Below, in pieces: positions 18,291-27,544 of a stretch of 34,312 bases of DNA. A program made the position numbers and the translations under genes. Position 1 is the stretch's first letter. Each line of letters starts with the position of its first letter. A model generated the notes under the pieces. The model ran no database searches. It saw nothing but the letters and a program-made list of their open reading frames with translations, and was not told the DNA's origin. The DNA comes from an uncultured Verrucomicrobia subdivision 3 bacterium (GTDB lineage Bacteria; Verrucomicrobiota; Verrucomicrobiia; Limisphaerales; UBA11358), in assembly GCA_903833055.1 (NCBI GenBank), contig CAILDU010000144.1:1-34312 (forward strand). The letters are read 5' to 3'.

Positions 18291-20984
18291 GTGCGTTTCA
18301 AACTGGGATTCTGGCGCAAATGCCGTCTCGCCTTCCGCTGCGTCCGTTTCGCCGCGTGGGCGTTCGCGCTCGTATTGCTCGCGGGTTTCCTTTGGTGCAA
18401 TCGCATCGGTCTGCCGAATTTTTTGAAGGCACGGCTCGTCGGCACTTTGTCGGAACGCGGGGTGAAACTGGAATTTTCCCGCATGCGTTTGAGTCTCGTT
18501 CACGGCCTCGTGGCGGAAAATGTTCGCGCCGGCCAAACCGACGTGCCTAACAGCGCAGCTTTCACCGCACGACAGGTGCATCTGCAATTGAATTATCCCG
18601 CGCTGCTGCACCACCGCTGGCAGCTTGATGCGCTCGTGGTGCGTGACGGACAATTCACTTTACCGCTCTCGCCCACCAACGCACTCACGCTCACCAATCT
18701 TCAAACTGAGCTGCGTTTTCTCGCCAACGACACTTGGGCACTCGATAATTTCCGCGCCAATTTTTCCGGCGCGCAAATCGGCATCAGCGGCGAGGTCGCG
18801 CACGCGCCCGAAGTCCTCGACTGGAAATTTTTTGGCGGCAGCGCCGACCATAGCAACACTGGTCGCGGCGCATTCATCACCGCGCTGAATAATTTTTCCG
18901 GCACGTTGCGGCAAATTCATTTTCAAGGTGAACCGCAACTCCGTTTTGTTTTGTCCGGCGACGCGCGCAATCCGCATTCCATCGCCATCTGGTCGAGTGC
19001 GACGTTGACGGGCGTCAACACGCCGTGGTTCGACGCGCATAATTTTATGGCCGAGGCGAACCTCACCGCGCCCGCCAGCGCGCCGACAAATTTTGCCGAC
19101 GCGTGGGGTTTCTGGACAAACCTACAACCGTTCCGCCTCACGTGGACGCTGCGGCTCGGCGCGCTGCGCGCGGCAACATTGGCGGCGGGCGACATCAATT
19201 GCGCGGGCGTTTGGGCCGCGCCAACCTTGACGATTACGAATCTCACAGCGCGACTCGGCGACGGAAATTTGTTTGCCGCCGCCGCGCTCGACGTGCCGTC
19301 GCGCGAAATCAATTTCACCAACGAATCACAATTTGACTGGCACGCCATCACCGGCTTGCTGCCGGAAAAAGCGCGCGCGCAACTCACGGAAATTTCCTGG
19401 CTGCAACCGCCAACCTTGCGCGTGGACGGAACCGTGCGGTTGCCCGCGTGGACAAATTTTGCGAAAAGCTGGCGCGACAACCCGACGCCCACCGTATCGA
19501 TTCGCGGTGAACTGGCCTTCACCAACGCAATTGTGCACGGCCTGAAACTGGACGAAATGCGGTCACATTTTTCCTACGCGGATTTGCTGCTGGACGTGTC
19601 GGACTTGACGGTGGTGCAAGGCCGGACGCGCTTGCGTTTGAGTGGACAGGAAAGCGCGGCGACCGAGAATTTCCACGGCCTGCTCACTGGCCAGTTGGAC
19701 GAGGCAACCGTGGGTGCGTGGCTGGCGACGAGCAACGCGCTGCGTGGACTGGAAGAATTTCCCTGCCGCGAGCCACTGGTTTTTTCCGTGGATGTGAGCG
19801 GCAATCTGCGACGGTTGGAAACGATAAGCGCGACCGGCCGGCTGGCGCTGACGAATTTTTCCATTCGCGCCGAGCCGATGGATTCCATTTCCGGAACTTT
19901 TTATTACACCAATCTGGCGGCAGAAATTTTTGAGACAAAATTATTGCGGGCAAACGGCGCGCAATGGATCAAGGCAGACACATTGTTGCTGGATTTGCGG
20001 CGGCAGGCCATTTGGATCACCAACGGTTTGGCGTTGGTAGATCCGCAGGCAATCGCACGCGCCATCGGGCCGAAAACCGGGCGCATTCTGGAGTCGTATC
20101 ATTTTCTGGAGCTGCCGCTGGTGCGGGCGAATGGCAGCACGCCGGTCATTAATATTCTCACGCCGCACGATGCGGAATATGCCGACCTGACGTTTGATTT
20201 CATCCGTGGCGTGCCGTTTCAATGGGCGAAATTATCCACGACGAACATCACGGGAACCGTGCGCTGGCTGAAACAATCTTTGATTCTCTCGAACCTCGTG
20301 GCGCAGCTTTATGACGGCAGCGGTGCCGGTGGTGGCAACCTGGATTTTCGCCCGGTGAACCACGCCTGCGACTACGATTTTTCGTTCGCGGTGACGAACA
20401 TCAATTTGCACCTGCTCGCGGCGGATTTATCCACGAACAAAAATAATCTGGAAGGTCAGTTGAGCGGCAACGTGACGGTGACGAACGCAAGTTCGGCGGA
20501 CTGGCATTCGTGGAATGGCGGTGGCAGCGTGAATTTACATGACGGGCTGCTGTGGGACGTGCCGATGTTCGCGTTTATGTCGCCGGTATTAAATGCGGTG
20601 TCGCCGGGTTTGGGCAACAGCCGGGCGAAGGAGGCGGCGGCGGAATTCATCATCACCAATGGCGTGATCTTCACTGACTCGTTGCTCATCCGCTCGGCGA
20701 TGATGCGGCTGCAATATTCCGGCGCGGTGGATTTGATGCAGAATGTAAATGCGAATGTGACGGCGCAATTGCTGCGTAATCTGCCGGTGATCGGTTCCTT
20801 GGTCAGCGCGGTGCTGACGCCGGTGAGCAAAATTTTTGAGTGCCACGTCACCGGTCAATTGAGCGAACCAAAAGTGACGCCCATCTTCATTCCCAAAATC
20901 CTGCTCGTGCCGCTGCATCCAATTCGCAGTCTGGAAGAATTATTTACCGCGCCGACGACCAATGCGCCGGCGGTAACACAATAA
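18291..20984 (+). CDS. AsmA-like large periplasmic protein
   Basis: An 897-residue protein with an N-terminal membrane anchor (about residues 18-35, AAWAFALVLLAGFLWC), then a long beta-rich region of repeated strand patterns, many with the form TLTNLxxxL or ITNLTARLGDG, typical of AsmA/TamB/DUF3971 proteins. The end (DLMQNVNANVTAQLLRNLPV, GSLVSAVLTPVSKIFECHVTG, LSEPKVTP) matches the closing segment of AsmA-like proteins, which have been linked to lipid transport between the inner and outer membranes. The GTG at 18291 is chosen as start: GAAGG sits 7 bases upstream, whereas the TTG two codons earlier has no room for one. It ends 9 bases from the convergent secretin gene. The specific cargo is unknown. 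Confidence 0.83.
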   Translation: MRFKLGFWRKCRLAFRCVRFAAWAFALVLLAGFLWCNRIGLPNFLKARLVGTLSERGVKLEFSRMRLSLVHGLVAENVRAGQTDVPNSAAFTARQVHLQLNYPALLHHRWQLDALVVRDGQFTLPLSPTNALTLTNLQTELRFLANDTWALDNFRANFSGAQIGISGEVAHAPEVLDWKFFGGSADHSNTGRGAFITALNNFSGTLRQIHFQGEPQLRFVLSGDARNPHSIAIWSSATLTGVNTPWFDAHNFMAEANLTAPASAPTNFADAWGFWTNLQPFRLTWTLRLGALRAATLAAGDINCAGVWAAPTLTITNLTARLGDGNLFAAAALDVPSREINFTNESQFDWHAITGLLPEKARAQLTEISWLQPPTLRVDGTVRLPAWTNFAKSWRDNPTPTVSIRGELAFTNAIVHGLKLDEMRSHFSYADLLLDVSDLTVVQGRTRLRLSGQESAATENFHGLLTGQLDEATVGAWLATSNALRGLEEFPCREPLVFSVDVSGNLRRLETISATGRLALTNFSIRAEPMDSISGTFYYTNLAAEIFETKLLRANGAQWIKADTLLLDLRRQAIWITNGLALVDPQAIARAIGPKTGRILESYHFLELPLVRANGSTPVINILTPHDAEYADLTFDFIRGVPFQWAKLSTTNITGTVRWLKQSLILSNLVAQLYDGSGAGGGNLDFRPVNHACDYDFSFAVTNINLHLLAADLSTNKNNLEGQLSGNVTVTNASSADWHSWNGGGSVNLHDGLLWDVPMFAFMSPVLNAVSPGLGNSRAKEAAAEFIITNGVIFTDSLLIRSAMMRLQYSGAVDLMQNVNANVTAQLLRNLPVIGSLVSAVLTPVSKIFECHVTGQLSEPKVTPIFIPKILLVPLHPIRSLEELFTAPTTNAPAVTQ

Positions 20985-20993
20985 TTTTTCCGC

Positions 20994-23312
20994 TTACTGC
21001 GGCGGTTGAGATTGCGCCGCTGGCTGCGCGTCCAGTTCCTTCATCTTTTGTTCCATCGCCGCGCGCGATTTATCCGAATCGGAAGTGGCCGGAGCATCCG
21101 CTGCTGGCACGTTGGTTTCCACGTTCGGATTCATGTTGAAGAAACCGGGAAAGCCATCCACCGGCACGGCGTTGGTCTTGCTCTTCATTTCTTTTTTGCG
21201 TTCCTTCTCGATGAGTTTGCGTTCCTCGTTGGCGTAATCAAATGCGGCATCGGCGACGCCCGGCAGACGCTGGCCTTCGCGGACGGTCTGGGCGGCGGCG
21301 ATTTCCGGCGTCTTCAAAACCGTGGGGCGCATGAGCACCATGAGTTCGGTGCGATCCTTTTGATTGTCCGTGCTGCGGAACAACCAGCCGAGCAGCGGAA
21401 TGTCCATGAGCAGCGGCACGCCGGAAGTGGAATGCGATTTTTGCGAGCGCACAAAGCCGCCGAGAATAATCGTGTCGCGGTTCTTTACGGCAATTTCACT
21501 GTTCAACGTGCGCTTGATGGTGTTCGGCACGGCGTTGCCGTCAATCGTCGTGTAACCGCTAATCTCGTCAATCTCTTGCGACACGTCCATGACGACGAGG
21601 CCGTCGGGATTGATAAACGGCGTCACGTCGAGTTCCACACCGACGGATAATTGCGAGTAGGACGAACCGCCGTAACCGCCGTTGATGCTGTTGTTGTAAG
21701 TGCTGTTGACGTAAGGCACGGTCTGGCCGACAAAAAATTGCGCGGGCTTGGCCTGCGACGTCTGGATGCGCGGGCGCTGAATGATGTTGGCGGTGCTATC
21801 CGATTCCGCCGCTTGCACGGCGATGTCCCACGTCGGCCCAATGCTGCCAAAATAACTCAAGCCGCTCGACAAACTGTTGGACGGAAAACTCGACGTCGTG
21901 TTGACGCGATTGGAAACGAGCGTCTGCACGGTATTCAAAAATGAGCCCGTGCCGTTCAACATGCCGCCGCCGCCGGTGACGTTGGAGTTGTTATATTGCT
22001 GCGGCTTTTGCACCGCCGAAACACCGGCCTTCAAAGTATTGCCGATGTCCACGTCCATGATGATGGATTCGATCAACACCTGCGCCAGCAACACGTCGAG
22101 CTGTTTGATGACGTGCTTGATATTTTCCATGTCCTGCCGCGTGGCGAAAACGAGGAGCGAATTACTGCGCTGATCCGCGATGATTTTCGTCTGGCCGAAA
22201 ACTTGAATCGCATCCGCGCCCGCACTGCCCGGCGCGCCGCCGCCCGCGCGATTGATGATTGATTGCAGACGTGATTGAAACGTCGAGCCGCCGGTCGGTG
22301 TGCCGTTCGCGCCGCCCGCCGTGCCGCCGACGCCCATGCCCGTGCGACTGCCGAACGGACTGCTCACGCCGCCTGCGCCGCCGGATGAATAGCCGCCGCC
22401 CAAACCACCGGAACTGCCGAGACCGCTCGAAGACGTGCCCAGACCATTGCCGCCGGTCGAGCCGCCGCGCATACCGCTCACTTGCGAAGGCGTGCTGCTG
22501 CTGCCAAAACTCACCGTCGAACCGCCGCTGCCGCCAAGCGAATTCAACGCGCTCGCGATGTCCGCCGCTTCCGCGTAAAGAATCGGAATCACTTCGGAAA
22601 TAAATTCCGCCGGCACGCTTACATCAATCTTGTCAATCATCTCCAACATCCGCTTCACATTTTCCGCATTGTCGCGCAACACGAGAATTCCATTGCTATC
22701 AATGGACAAAATTGAGTTCGGTAATTTCGCAAACGGCTGGATGATCGGAACCATTTCACTCGGCTTGACGTATTTCAACTGGACGATGTGTGTGACGTAG
22801 CCACCGAGATTCGGCAAATTCGTCACGCTCGTGTCATTGAACTCCGCACCGTAGGAATTCGCATCGCCCAATGGCCCGACCTTCACAAATTTATCGCCGA
22901 TGTTCACCACCGCGATGCCGTTGATCGCCAGCACCGCTTGAATGGCCTGAATCACTTCGCCCTTGGTCAACGGCGTCTGCGTCTTCAAAACAATTTGCGC
23001 CGACGGCAACGCGCCGCGAATCAAAGTGCGCCCGACCAAGTCTGCATAAATATCCAGCACCACGCTCACGTCCACGCCCTGCCAATTGATCATCTTGGCC
23101 GGCATGATTTCATCCGCTTGCGCCGGCGCGATGGGCGCGGCAAACGAAGTTGTCGGCGCGTTCGGCTGATAGCGCGGCAGCGTATTTTGAATGTTCGTGC
23201 CGCCGAACCGCAGCGGGCGGCGCGGCGTGGTGGTCGGCAGACCGGGCGCCGGTTGTGCAAATAGTTCGAGACCGGTGAGGGTCAAAGCCAGTGCGAGAAG
23301 GATGGTTTTCAT
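20994..23312 (-). CDS. gspD: Type II secretion/type IV pilus-like outer-membrane secretin
   Basis: A 772-residue secretin, the outer-membrane channel of the cluster. A signal peptide (1-19) is followed by a proline-rich stretch, an N0/N1-type domain (about 68-150), an N2-type domain (about 172-232) and an N3 domain (from 241, resuming at IIADQRSNSLLVFATRQDM near 377) interrupted by a Gly/Ser-rich insert at about 259-345. The secretin core runs from about 411 to 675 with the hallmark VPLLMDIPLLGWLFRS near its end. A charged tail (KLIEKERKKEMKSK and a Pro/Ala/Gln end) follows. The ATG overlaps the stop of the PilO/GspM-like gene (ATGA). A long glycine-rich loop in N3 occurs in other GspD proteins but this one is large. 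Whether the system secretes proteins or assembles pili cannot be decided here. Confidence 0.93.
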   Translation of the reverse strand: MKTILLALALTLTGLELFAQPAPGLPTTTPRRPLRFGGTNIQNTLPRYQPNAPTTSFAAPIAPAQADEIMPAKMINWQGVDVSVVLDIYADLVGRTLIRGALPSAQIVLKTQTPLTKGEVIQAIQAVLAINGIAVVNIGDKFVKVGPLGDANSYGAEFNDTSVTNLPNLGGYVTHIVQLKYVKPSEMVPIIQPFAKLPNSILSIDSNGILVLRDNAENVKRMLEMIDKIDVSVPAEFISEVIPILYAEAADIASALNSLGGSGGSTVSFGSSSTPSQVSGMRGGSTGGNGLGTSSSGLGSSGGLGGGYSSGGAGGVSSPFGSRTGMGVGGTAGGANGTPTGGSTFQSRLQSIINRAGGGAPGSAGADAIQVFGQTKIIADQRSNSLLVFATRQDMENIKHVIKQLDVLLAQVLIESIIMDVDIGNTLKAGVSAVQKPQQYNNSNVTGGGGMLNGTGSFLNTVQTLVSNRVNTTSSFPSNSLSSGLSYFGSIGPTWDIAVQAAESDSTANIIQRPRIQTSQAKPAQFFVGQTVPYVNSTYNNSINGGYGGSSYSQLSVGVELDVTPFINPDGLVVMDVSQEIDEISGYTTIDGNAVPNTIKRTLNSEIAVKNRDTIILGGFVRSQKSHSTSGVPLLMDIPLLGWLFRSTDNQKDRTELMVLMRPTVLKTPEIAAAQTVREGQRLPGVADAAFDYANEERKLIEKERKKEMKSKTNAVPVDGFPGFFNMNPNVETNVPAADAPATSDSDKSRAAMEQKMKELDAQPAAQSQPPQ

Positions 23313-23884
23313 TTTGCCTTTACGGTTGAATTTTTTGCGGCCGGCGTCGGATTTTTTTGGTAACTCGCCACGAGCTTGATGTTGGCGTTGAGCCGTTGAT
23401 GCAGCGCGTCGGGCTGCAATTCCAAGTCGCGCACGCGAATCATCGAGGAGCCGGAGCCGAGTTTATAGAGAAAATCTACCAGCTGACTTTCCGTCGCGAG
23501 CACGTTGATGTTCACCACCTGCTCGACAAAAAACGCGTCGCTCGTGTGCGTCAACTGGCGTGAAATATTCTGGATGCCCACCTGGCTTTGCGCGGATTGC
23601 GACTGGATGGCGCGCATAAAATTGATGCCCTGATCTTCCGGCGCGACAAATTCGCCCTCGCTCTCAAATTTTTTCACGTCCGCCGTCAGTGCCGGAATCT
23701 GCGCCTGCGCGGCCTGATAAAGCTTTAATTTTCCATGCGCCTCGTCGAGTCGGTGACGCAGCTTGCCCCAATCCGATAAATGTGGCCAGATGAACGCCGC
23801 GTTCAGCACCAGCACAAAAATCACCGCCACGGCGACGACCAGCCGGCGTTCCATCGGGCGCAAATGGGCAAAATATTTTTTCAT
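23309..23884 (-). CDS. PilO/GspM-like inner-membrane assembly protein
   Basis: A 191-residue bitopic protein: short cytoplasmic N-terminus (MKKYFAHLRPMERR), one membrane helix (about 16-35, LVVAVAVIFVLVLNAAFIWP), a helical segment (about 40-75) and a periplasmic ferredoxin-like domain. This is the plan of PilO and GspM, which with PilN/GspL link the cytoplasmic ATPase to the outer-membrane secretin. The start at 23884 is chosen because its ATG overlaps the stop of the upstream PilM/PilN-like gene (ATGA) and because the MKKYFAHL start immediately precedes the helix; the frame reaching 23929 is an extension into that gene. Its own stop overlaps the secretin start. Confidence 0.78.
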   Translation of the reverse strand: MKKYFAHLRPMERRLVVAVAVIFVLVLNAAFIWPHLSDWGKLRHRLDEAHGKLKLYQAAQAQIPALTADVKKFESEGEFVAPEDQGINFMRAIQSQSAQSQVGIQNISRQLTHTSDAFFVEQVVNINVLATESQLVDFLYKLGSGSSMIRVRDLELQPDALHQRLNANIKLVASYQKNPTPAAKNSTVKAK

Positions 23885-25290
23885 TCCGCTTCCGCCTCCA
23901 CGCGCATGAGTTGCAGGCCAAAATTCCAACTGTCCTGATTACCGGAAGTGCGGTAGGTAAGCTGGTCAGTGGTGTCCGGCACCGGATTAAAAATTTGTTG
24001 GCCGTTCACTTTCACTTTCCGGATGGCGTCGTTGAAATCAATAATCTTCGAGATGTCATCCGCATTTACCTGTCCGCTCAACTGAACCGACTGGCCGTTT
24101 GCAAAGCTGAATCGTCCGAGCGCAATGCCCAGCGGCATTTGTTGCGCCACCAGTTGCCACGCATCCAGCGCCGCATATTTCAACTGCTGCCGTTCCTGCA
24201 ACACACCGAACCGCGCCTTCAACTGCAACGCGTTCGTGTAATCGTTGCTGATGGCCGCGACCTGCGATTCCACGCCGGTCGTGTGAAAATTCAGCACGCT
24301 GACCGCGCAAAAATAAATCACCAAAAAAACCGCATACGCCAAACCTGTGTAGGCGAGGCCGCGCAACCACAGGCGATCAACAAATTGCTGGTGATACTGC
24401 GCCGTAAATTCCGGCGGCAACAAATTGGATTTTTCTGCCGACGCCGCGCGTTTCGCCGTGCCCGCCGCGAGTTCCGCCGGCGCGGGCGGCGCGGAAACTG
24501 AAATGGTTTCATTCAACGCCGCGCGCAAAACATTTTCCCATTCCGTCGCGTTCACCGGATCGGCGACGAGATGCCATTTCGGCGCCGCCGTCAACCAGCC
24601 TTCGAGTTCGCCTGACCAAGCGAGGTGTGACAGTTGTGCCTTTAATTCCTGCGCGCGATCACCCGCCGCAGGCAGCGTGACAAAACTTAAATTCCGCAGC
24701 ACGCCGCCAAACCACCACGCCACCAGCGCGGCACTTTGACCGCCAAGCGACAACGGAAAAAGCCACGCGCCATCGTCCGTCGGCGCAATCGCCGCGAGTT
24801 GGTCGAGCATTGGTGTTTCCAATCGGTCGGCGAGAAAACCTTCCTTTTCCAATCGTCCAAGAAATTCTTCCACGTCCTTGCGTTCGACGACGACGACGAT
24901 GACCGTCTGCAAACTTTCCGGCGCAGCGTCGCCTTTCGCGGGCGCGGTGTGCGTGCCGATGACTTGCATCGTCCAAACAATTTGCGTGACCGGCAGCGGC
25001 GAAAATTTTTCCAACTGCAATTCCACCATCGAGAGCGTTTCTTCAAACGTGCTCGCAGGCAATTCAACGACGCGCAGAAAAACATTTTCCGCCGGCAGCC
25101 AGGCGATGTTCAACTTCGGCTGCCACAAGGAAGACCATTGTTTTGCGATGCCTTTCGCCGGTAATTTTTCCGCGTGCGCCACGCGCAACTCGCGATTGAG
25201 CGCGAAGCCGCCGCCCTTCGCGTCGAACTGCCAGACGCGTTTCGCGTCGGGAGCGACGTGCAGGATGTTGCAGGAATTCCAGCGTGACAT
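23881..25290 (-). CDS. GspL-like protein (PilM-like plus PilN-like regions in one chain)
   Basis: A 469-residue inner-membrane assembly protein. Residues about 1-265 form a cytoplasmic actin-like (PilM/GspL) domain, with the ELPASTFEETLSMVELQLEKF region typical of it. After an Ala/Pro/Ser-rich linker, NLLPPEF (289-295) marks the start of a PilN-like part, with a single membrane helix at about 310-332 and a periplasmic coiled and ferredoxin-like region to the end. GspL of type II systems has this same one-chain order, whereas type IV pilus systems usually split it into PilM and PilN. It starts 6 bases after the ATPase gene and should recruit that ATPase to the membrane. Confidence 0.8.
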   Translation of the reverse strand: MSRWNSCNILHVAPDAKRVWQFDAKGGGFALNRELRVAHAEKLPAKGIAKQWSSLWQPKLNIAWLPAENVFLRVVELPASTFEETLSMVELQLEKFSPLPVTQIVWTMQVIGTHTAPAKGDAAPESLQTVIVVVVERKDVEEFLGRLEKEGFLADRLETPMLDQLAAIAPTDDGAWLFPLSLGGQSAALVAWWFGGVLRNLSFVTLPAAGDRAQELKAQLSHLAWSGELEGWLTAAPKWHLVADPVNATEWENVLRAALNETISVSAPPAPAELAAGTAKRAASAEKSNLLPPEFTAQYHQQFVDRLWLRGLAYTGLAYAVFLVIYFCAVSVLNFHTTGVESQVAAISNDYTNALQLKARFGVLQERQQLKYAALDAWQLVAQQMPLGIALGRFSFANGQSVQLSGQVNADDISKIIDFNDAIRKVKVNGQQIFNPVPDTTDQLTYRTSGNQDSWNFGLQLMRVEAEAE

Positions 25291-25296
25291 GAGAAT

Positions 25297-27051
25297 TTAG
25301 GTGCGGGAAATAAACTGCGTTTTGTCGTCGCCACCGGCGAGCGCTTCCATGTGTTCTTCCATTTGCGTGACGCGCAAAATTTCTTCGATGGTCGTCGTGC
25401 CTTCTTTCACTTTTTTCCAGCCGTCGGTGCGGAGCGTTCGCATGCCGGCTTCGATGGCGCGCTGCGCGATGGTCGTCGCGTTCGCGCGATTCATGATGAG
25501 CGGACGCAACGCCTCGGTGACGATGAGCAATTCGTAAATACCTTTGCGACCTTGATAACCTTGTTGGCGACATTCTTCGCAACCCGCGCCGTGCCAGATT
25601 TTCGCCACGCCAATGTCCGCTTCGGGAAAACCGATGCGGCGCAAATAATCGTGGTCCACTTTCTGTTCCGTTTTGCAATGCGGACAAATCGTGCGAACCA
25701 AGCGTTGCGCCTGCACGGCCTCGACGGACGACGCGATCAAAAACGGTTCGATGCCCATGTCGGTCAAACGCGTGAACGCGCTCGGCGCATCGTTCGTGTG
25801 CAACGTGGAAAAAACCAAGTGGCCCGTAAGCGACGCGCGGATGGCGATGTCCGCCGTTTCCGAATCGCGAATTTCGCCGACCATCACGACGTTCGGATCT
25901 TGCCGCAAAATATGGCGCAAACCCATCGCGAACGTCAGCCCGATGTCGGAACGCACGGCGATTTGATTGACGCCTTTCAACTCATATTCCACTGGTTCTT
26001 CAATGGTGATAATGCGTTTGCTGACGGAATTGATCGCGGATAAAAAAGCGTAAAGCGAAGTGGATTTGCCGGAACCCGTCGGACCGGTGACGAGAAAAAT
26101 TCCGTGCGGCTTGATGATGATGTCGCGAATCGCATCTTCTTCCAGCTTCGAGAAACCCAACTTGTCGAGCGACAGAAAAATTTTTCCGCGCGTGAGCAAG
26201 CGAAGCGAAACCGATTCGCCATAAACCGTTGGCACGGTGGAAACGCGGATGTCAATTTCCTCGCCTTTGATGCGGACGTTGATGCGTCCGTCCTGCGGTA
26301 GACGTTTTTCCGAAATGTTCATCCCGCTCATCACCTTGATGCGCGAAATGAGTGCGGCCTGAAACCGTTTCAACTGCGGCGGCAACGGAATTTGATGCAA
26401 GATACCGTCAATGCGATTCCGGATTCGCAACTCATCTTCCTGCGGTTCAAAATGAATGTCCGTCGCGCGATCCTTGAACGCTTCCCAAATAATCTGGTTC
26501 ACGAACTTGATGACGCTCGCTTCCTGATCGCCCTCGGTGATTTCTTTGTCGTAAGCGAGATCGAGATCCATCGCGTCGCCTTCGCCCATTTCATCGAGCG
26601 TTTCCGCGCCGACGCCATAATACTTTTTCAGCGCCTTCTCAATTTCGCTGCGCGTCGCGAGCGCAAAGCTTACCGGCATTTTCGCGTCGAAGCGAACGGC
26701 ATTCATCATCGCCGCGTCGAACGGATCGCTGGCGGCAATTTGCAAAACTCCATTGTTGATGGCGACGGGCAAAACGAAATATTGAAACGCAATCTTCGTG
26801 GAAAGTTTGCCGCGCACTTCGTTTTCAATCGTGAGCTTCGGCAAATCCAGATACGGCCAGCCGAGCGCGGTCGCGAGCTTCTGAATAAAAACGTCTTCGG
26901 CCACGCCGCGTTCGCGCGCGACGAACGTGAGCAGCGACTCGGCGGAACCGGCGTCCGCCGCCGCGCGCCACGACTTGCGCCAATCGTCGAACTGCGCCGG
27001 AGACGCTTCCGCGACCGTCGCAACGAGATTTCTGACTGGGCTAAAGGCCAT
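25297..27051 (-). CDS. gspE: GspE/PilB-family secretion ATPase
   Basis: A 584-residue hexameric ATPase that powers pseudopilus or pilus assembly. An N-terminal MshEN/GspE-N-like domain covers about 40-145. The ATPase core has the Walker A motif GPTGSGKST (323-331), the Asp box region ITIEEPVEY (348-356), Walker B NVVMVGEIRD (387-396), the His box STLHTND (415-421) and a zinc-binding tetracysteine (CPHC at 456-459, CEEC at 491-494). It leads the minus-strand cluster E-L-M-D. GspF, GspG and the minor pseudopilins are not in the window and must lie elsewhere. The upstream gap (27052-27172) contains the 13-bp palindrome GTTCAAGTTGAAC five bases from the start. Confidence 0.93.
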   Translation of the reverse strand: MAFSPVRNLVATVAEASPAQFDDWRKSWRAAADAGSAESLLTFVARERGVAEDVFIQKLATALGWPYLDLPKLTIENEVRGKLSTKIAFQYFVLPVAINNGVLQIAASDPFDAAMMNAVRFDAKMPVSFALATRSEIEKALKKYYGVGAETLDEMGEGDAMDLDLAYDKEITEGDQEASVIKFVNQIIWEAFKDRATDIHFEPQEDELRIRNRIDGILHQIPLPPQLKRFQAALISRIKVMSGMNISEKRLPQDGRINVRIKGEEIDIRVSTVPTVYGESVSLRLLTRGKIFLSLDKLGFSKLEEDAIRDIIIKPHGIFLVTGPTGSGKSTSLYAFLSAINSVSKRIITIEEPVEYELKGVNQIAVRSDIGLTFAMGLRHILRQDPNVVMVGEIRDSETADIAIRASLTGHLVFSTLHTNDAPSAFTRLTDMGIEPFLIASSVEAVQAQRLVRTICPHCKTEQKVDHDYLRRIGFPEADIGVAKIWHGAGCEECRQQGYQGRKGIYELLIVTEALRPLIMNRANATTIAQRAIEAGMRTLRTDGWKKVKEGTTTIEEILRVTQMEEHMEALAGGDDKTQFISRT

Positions 27052-27055
27052 TTAG

Positions 27056-27068
27056 GTTCAAGTTGAAC
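27056..27068. repeat. Short palindrome upstream of gspE
   Basis: GTTCAAGTTGAAC is a perfect 13-bp odd palindrome ending 4 bases before the gspE start codon. It may be an operator or a chance match; nothing else supports a function. Confidence 0.3.
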
Positions 27069-27109
27069 AATCCGAGCCGCGAAAAGTTGCAGAAAATCAA
27101 AGGATTTAC

Positions 27110-27140
27110 AAACCAAGTTTTCAGGCAAATCGCTTGGTTT
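27110..27140. repeat. Inverted repeat in the gspE / small membrane protein gap
   Basis: Perfect 8-base arms AAACCAAG (27110-27117) and CTTGGTTT (27133-27140) surround a 15-base loop, midway between the two divergent genes. It could be a regulator site with half-sites about two helical turns apart or a hairpin in the leader of the plus-strand gene. Confidence 0.4.
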
Positions 27141-27172
27141 CCAAGATTGACACCCCTTGAGATTAGGAAAAA

Positions 27173-27544
27173 ATGGCTTTCATGCTTACGAAAGACCAAA
27201 TCGCCAAGCTGCCCATCGAAGACCAAGAGGCGTTAGCCACGATAGAACTTGGCCGAGCGCGGCGGCGGCAACTTTTATTGCAGCAGGCGCGCGGCTTGAA
27301 CAAATCATGGCGGATTATTTTTGCAAAACTTTCAGCGTTGCTGCTCGCATTTGTGTCGTTTTATTTTGTTCTCGAAATCATAAAAGCCACTCCGAGCAAT
27401 TTGATGTTTGCCGTGCTTGGCGTGACGATTGTGAATTTTATTATTTTAAGTTACACGGTTGGCATCAATCAACGAATCGACGCGCTGGTGGAACTTCTGG
27501 ACGAAGATGGCAAACTAGAAAAATTGACTGAGCAATCTAAATGA
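27173..27544 (+). CDS. Small two-helix membrane protein coupled to purU
   Basis: A 123-residue protein with an N-terminal charged region (about 1-48), two membrane helices (about 50-68, FAKLSALLLAFVSFYFVLEI; 76-96, NLMFAVLGVTIVNFIILSY) and a charged C-terminal helix. No family recognised. AGGA lies 5 bases before the ATG, one of the clearer Shine-Dalgarno signals here. Its TGA overlaps the purU ATG (ATGA), so the two are translated together; a link to one-carbon metabolism is not otherwise indicated. Confidence 0.75.
   Translation: MAFMLTKDQIAKLPIEDQEALATIELGRARRRQLLLQQARGLNKSWRIIFAKLSALLLAFVSFYFVLEIIKATPSNLMFAVLGVTIVNFIILSYTVGINQRIDALVELLDEDGKLEKLTEQSK

Noticed and set aside
22300-22540. 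Gly/Ser-coding repetitive DNA in the secretin as a tandem repeat element
   Set aside because: The repetition comes from glycine and serine codons in an intact frame; no regular DNA period was seen.
27147-27152. TTGACA as a -35 box for the small membrane protein
   Set aside because: A -10 box at normal spacing would fall on the start codon and the bases there do not resemble one.
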